NCBI GenBank assembly: GCA_964019055.1
Contig: OZ025215.1
Span: forward strand, 6,551,770 to 6,615,769
Reading direction: 5' to 3'
From: Anthopleura xanthogrammica
Lineage: Eukaryota; Cnidaria; Anthozoa; Actiniaria; Actiniidae
Length of the DNA stretch: 64,000 bases
Each line of letters begins with the position of its first letter. Positions within the stretch are counted from its first letter, which is position 1. The notes below the pieces were generated by a model, which had not been told where the DNA came from, searched no databases, and saw nothing but the letters and a program-made list of their open reading frames with translations. The position numbers were made by a program, and so were the translations under genes. Below, one piece after another: positions 60,753 to 64,000 of the stretch.

Positions 60753-61270
60753 TAATGGATTCACGAGGGGGATACATATTTGAAGTTCCTACCTACAATC
60801 CCCTAGATCAGGGTATAAGCAAAGTCAAATATTATTGGGCCTGCATTAAATGTCAACAAACAGCCAAATTATTGGGGGCTGAGCCCTACATCTCCCTCCC
60901 ATAGCTACAGCCCTGCTAGATCCACCAATTAACAATGGAATGTCCTTGATTTCCATTTCCAGTCCTTTAATTCTTCCATTTTAATTTCTCTTAGAGTCCC
61001 CATGGTTCATCCCCTGCTGGGCACTCTTGAACATACTTCTTACAATATATGTGACCTTGATTTACTTCTTGCATGTGTCTCTTTTGAACTTTTAATAGTT
61101 TACCCCTCTTGAGAGAAACAACCACCAAGAAACAATTGTTACACATTAAGGTGTTGTTAGTTTGTAGGTGGGTCCTGTGCAAATGCTCCTCTGTCAATGG
61201 ACATTTTCAAATAGAGGTATTGTGTGATCACATGACAGTAGCTATGTTGAATGGCAGGAACTTCTTTATA

Positions 61271-61440
61271 ATGGTTATTAATAATGGTTATAATGGTTAT
61301 ACTGGTTATAATGGTTATAATGGTTATAATGGTTATAATGGTTATAATGGTTATAATGGTTATAATGGTTATAATGGTTATAATGGTTATAATGGCTATG
61401 ATGGTTATAATGGTTATAATGGTTATAATGGTTATAATGA
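61271..61440. repeat. 9-bp minisatellite (GGTTATAAT)n
   Basis: About 18 units, all frames open (YNGYNG / MVIMVI), with a few variants (ggctatgat). Not a gene. Confidence 0.97.
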
Positions 61441-61496
61441 GTCTGAAGCCACTAGGATATAGTCACATGCACAGCAATTTAATATAATATTTATGA

Positions 61497-61601
61497 TGTC
61501 ATATGTTCCCTGCTAGCGAAGTCTCCAGTGTAGATGAATATTGTTTCTCTAACAGGATTAGTCTACATGGGAGACACTTCTAACAGGGAATGTCATATGA
61601 T
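61497..61601. mobile_element. Palindrome tgtcatatgttccctg / cagggaatgtcatatga
   Basis: Ends pair; inner arms gtctccagtgtaga / tctacatgggagac pair around a short loop. Confidence 0.72.
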
Positions 61602-61827
61602 CCCAGTGGCAGATTTAGGGGGTGATCACAGGGTGCCCATGACCCCCCTTTCTAGCTTGGAATTAGTTGATTAGTGTAGCAAAAGGAGCATCTTCTTGAT
61701 TTTATGACCCCCTACTCAAAATCCTAGATCCCAATTGTAATCATTGACTATTACCATGGAAACCTAAAGCCTCCTCCAGCACTTGATACAGTATCTACAG
61801 TGTTTTTAAATGGTATATTACGTGGAT

Positions 61828-61955
61828 ATTATTCATTATTAAGATGGTTTAGTTAACTGCTGATATTAATCATCAACATTATTGATTAATCATCAACATT
61901 ATTATTGATTAATATCAGCAGTTAACTACACTATCTTAATGAATATTATTATTAA
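61828..61955. repeat. AT-rich hairpin
   Basis: ttagttaactgctgatatta and taatatcagcagttaactac pair around an internal direct duplication of atcaacattattgatta. Confidence 0.8.
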
Positions 61956-61959
61956 CAAT

Positions 61960-64000
61960 ATTCATTGAAATAATCGCAAATCTCCAGGGGCTATTCATGA
62001 GACATCTATCTATTTAGGCTGAGGTTGTTTGGAAAGGCACGACATTATGAGTGCATTCATACCTTTAGTTATTTCGTTTTGTAAAATCATATAGTCTTAC
62101 AACTTAACAATTGAACTCTAAGCTAAGAAGGTAAAAATATCACTGCCAAGCAAAGGTAAGGGCCAGCAACCCTACAGTGCTGACATGAAGGAAAGATGAG
62201 ACACATACAGTTAAGGACATGGATATTTAACATGCTTATTATATCCATGCTGCCAAAAGAAAAAGGTGTTAATAAAATTCAAGGGGGGAGGGGAACATGT
62301 CACTAATGTTTCAACCCTAAGATCACAACAGACGGCAACAGATTCAAGTTATAATAAAGAAAGTTAGAGTCTTATTTCTTTCAGCATTAATTTAATCCAT
62401 TAAAATACATTCTAGTATACTAAAGATTAAAGGCTCAGATAAATTCTGTTTATATTCCTTTGATACAATTTATTTTGATCCTCGGCAACCAGTTATATTG
62501 CTTGTTATACTTTTCCAGAACATAAAGGTTATGACTAATTAAGATAACATGATATGATAATAAAATATTTTCAATTCCTATGACCACTCATGGAACATTC
62601 CAGAATTTCTAATTATATTGAGCATGATCTCTGAAGCAAAGCAATTCTTTGTGTGATTGATCGACTTCAAGCCTTAAAGCCACTTTCGATCTTTGCTTCT
62701 TAGAATAGATAATCAAGCCATAGACTGGTTTATAATTGGCTTGTAAGTACGATACCTCAGTTCTATCGAACAATTTATAGTCTCATTACCACTTCTATTG
62801 ATCAAGAAGAGATTTCAAAATCTTAACAAGGGAAAAAATGATCTTGTAGGTAAGTGTGAGGCATCAGTTGTTTATGCGTACTTCGCTAACCTCCTGGGTT
62901 TGTTAGCAACAATCATGAATGAAAAAGTTATTAATACTTTTTTAAACTCGAATATTTTGAATAAATACAAATTGGAGTATCTGTTGACAGCCCAGCTCTG
63001 AATTATCTTAACCTTTCTATGAGTTAGTTTTATAATTTAGAATGGCTCTTTATAAATCGAAGCTTTATAATAGCTTGGCTAACCCTTAAATCGTGACCAT
63101 AAATCTTATCTTTGACAGGAGCGCTATTCTATAAATCTCATGAGAATATTGTACAAATGCATTTTAATTGTTAGGTGGTAATGCCAATTAACAAGCAATT
63201 GCCAACGTTAAATGTAGATATCTGGAATTTCAATTTTTTTCTAAGAATAATATGTACCTTTTGGCGTGTGGGGCCTTAATTAGATTTCACTATGTTTTGT
63301 TTGAAGTTGTTTCGTGTTATTTAGAAAATGTTTCGTGGCTTGTCATGTGTCTAGTGAAGCGTTTTTAATGATTTTACATCAGGTCTTTATAAGTACTTTT
63401 TAATTTATCGTGAGAAGGAATGTCTTGTCATAATTATTCCTTTATAATAAGTAGATTAAATTTACTCGTCAAATCACTAAATATCAAACACTAAATATCG
63501 AATTCGAAATCCTCGGTTAACCAGTTTTAATCAAGTATTTCCGCATTCATTCCTATCCTTTGTGTTATTTTTTAATCAAATAGTTTCGTACATAAATAAA
63601 ATCATTTACAAGGTCAGTAGCTTGTGAAGTGTTTGGACGAAAGTTCTTATTAGGATCCATATCGTTATTCTATTTGTTGCGTGCTCTTTCAGATATGCTA
63701 CTGCAGGTCACTGCATACGCCGCATCATGTTTTCTAATCGATTTAGCACAATTATAATAAATTAACTTGATTCATCAATGATGGTTTTAAGGTATTTCGT
63801 GTTAAGTTACAAAATGATAGGTTAAAGGTTTGAAGTATTCAAACCTTCAACGAAATTATCAGACATTTGTTGATATGTTTGTACTATAAATTATTCTTTT
63901 CTGGGATAAATACAAGAATGTTGAAAAGTTGTACACATTTTAGAAAAAGAAAAATCAAAGTAAGGTTGCACATGCGTCTTCATTATTCCTGTTTCAAGGT
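61960..64000. other. No gene seen
   Basis: AT-rich; the frame 62798-63001 has a possible internal donor (ttgtaggtaagtg) but no acceptor or homology I recognise. Confidence 0.4.

Noticed and set aside
61109..61487. YNGYNG and MVIMVI frames
   Set aside because: Artefact of the 9-bp minisatellite.

Overview
This is nuclear DNA from a multicellular animal, not a microbe. It is AT-rich, its genes are split by GT-AG introns, and it is full of short palindromic transposons, tRNA-derived SINEs and microsatellites. The gene content (a PAN plus fibrinogen-like secreted protein resembling coral skeletal-matrix proteins, NOC4L, an EH-domain coiled-coil protein, an ankyrin protein) suggests a cnidarian, most likely an anthozoan (coral or sea anemone). 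That assignment is an inference from gene and repeat style.

Layout. Positions 1-2590 hold repeats and a decayed coding scrap. An ankyrin-repeat gene runs leftwards from 6108; seven in-phase exons reach 2593, one intron carries a ~667 bp GGAT microsatellite, and the gene probably continues. Positions 6184-13500 are mostly palindromic elements, with one isolated signal-peptide exon at 8758-8912. A complete five-exon gene for a secreted PAN/fibrinogen-like protein occupies 13560-22054 (+). Positions 22060-28700 are repeat-rich, with one unexplained 114-codon minus-strand reading frame at 23986-24330. A large minus-strand gene, with 13 phase-consistent exons from 47083 down to 28722 (1228 codons, 3' end not found), encodes an N-terminal EH domain, a second EF-hand loop and a very long charged coiled coil. 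It is likely an endocytic scaffold. Divergently from the same ~600 bp promoter region runs NOC4L (47681-50489, two exons, 540 aa), a ribosome-biogenesis factor. At 53349-53840 an intronless gene encodes a 163 aa serine-rich protein with a predicted N-myristoylation signal. From 53900 to the right edge I see no convincing gene, only repeats and palindromes.

The genes have unrelated housekeeping, trafficking and secretory roles and do not form a pathway. The most distinctive feature is the density of palindromic MITE-like elements: at least seventeen recognisable hairpin structures in several families, including one inserted in another. They lie mainly in introns and next to genes. I found no clearly new defence-type or enzymatic system. 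The best candidates for something undescribed are the EH/coiled-coil protein with a reduced second EH module, the myristoylated orphan protein, and two orphan open frames with splice-site-like edges.
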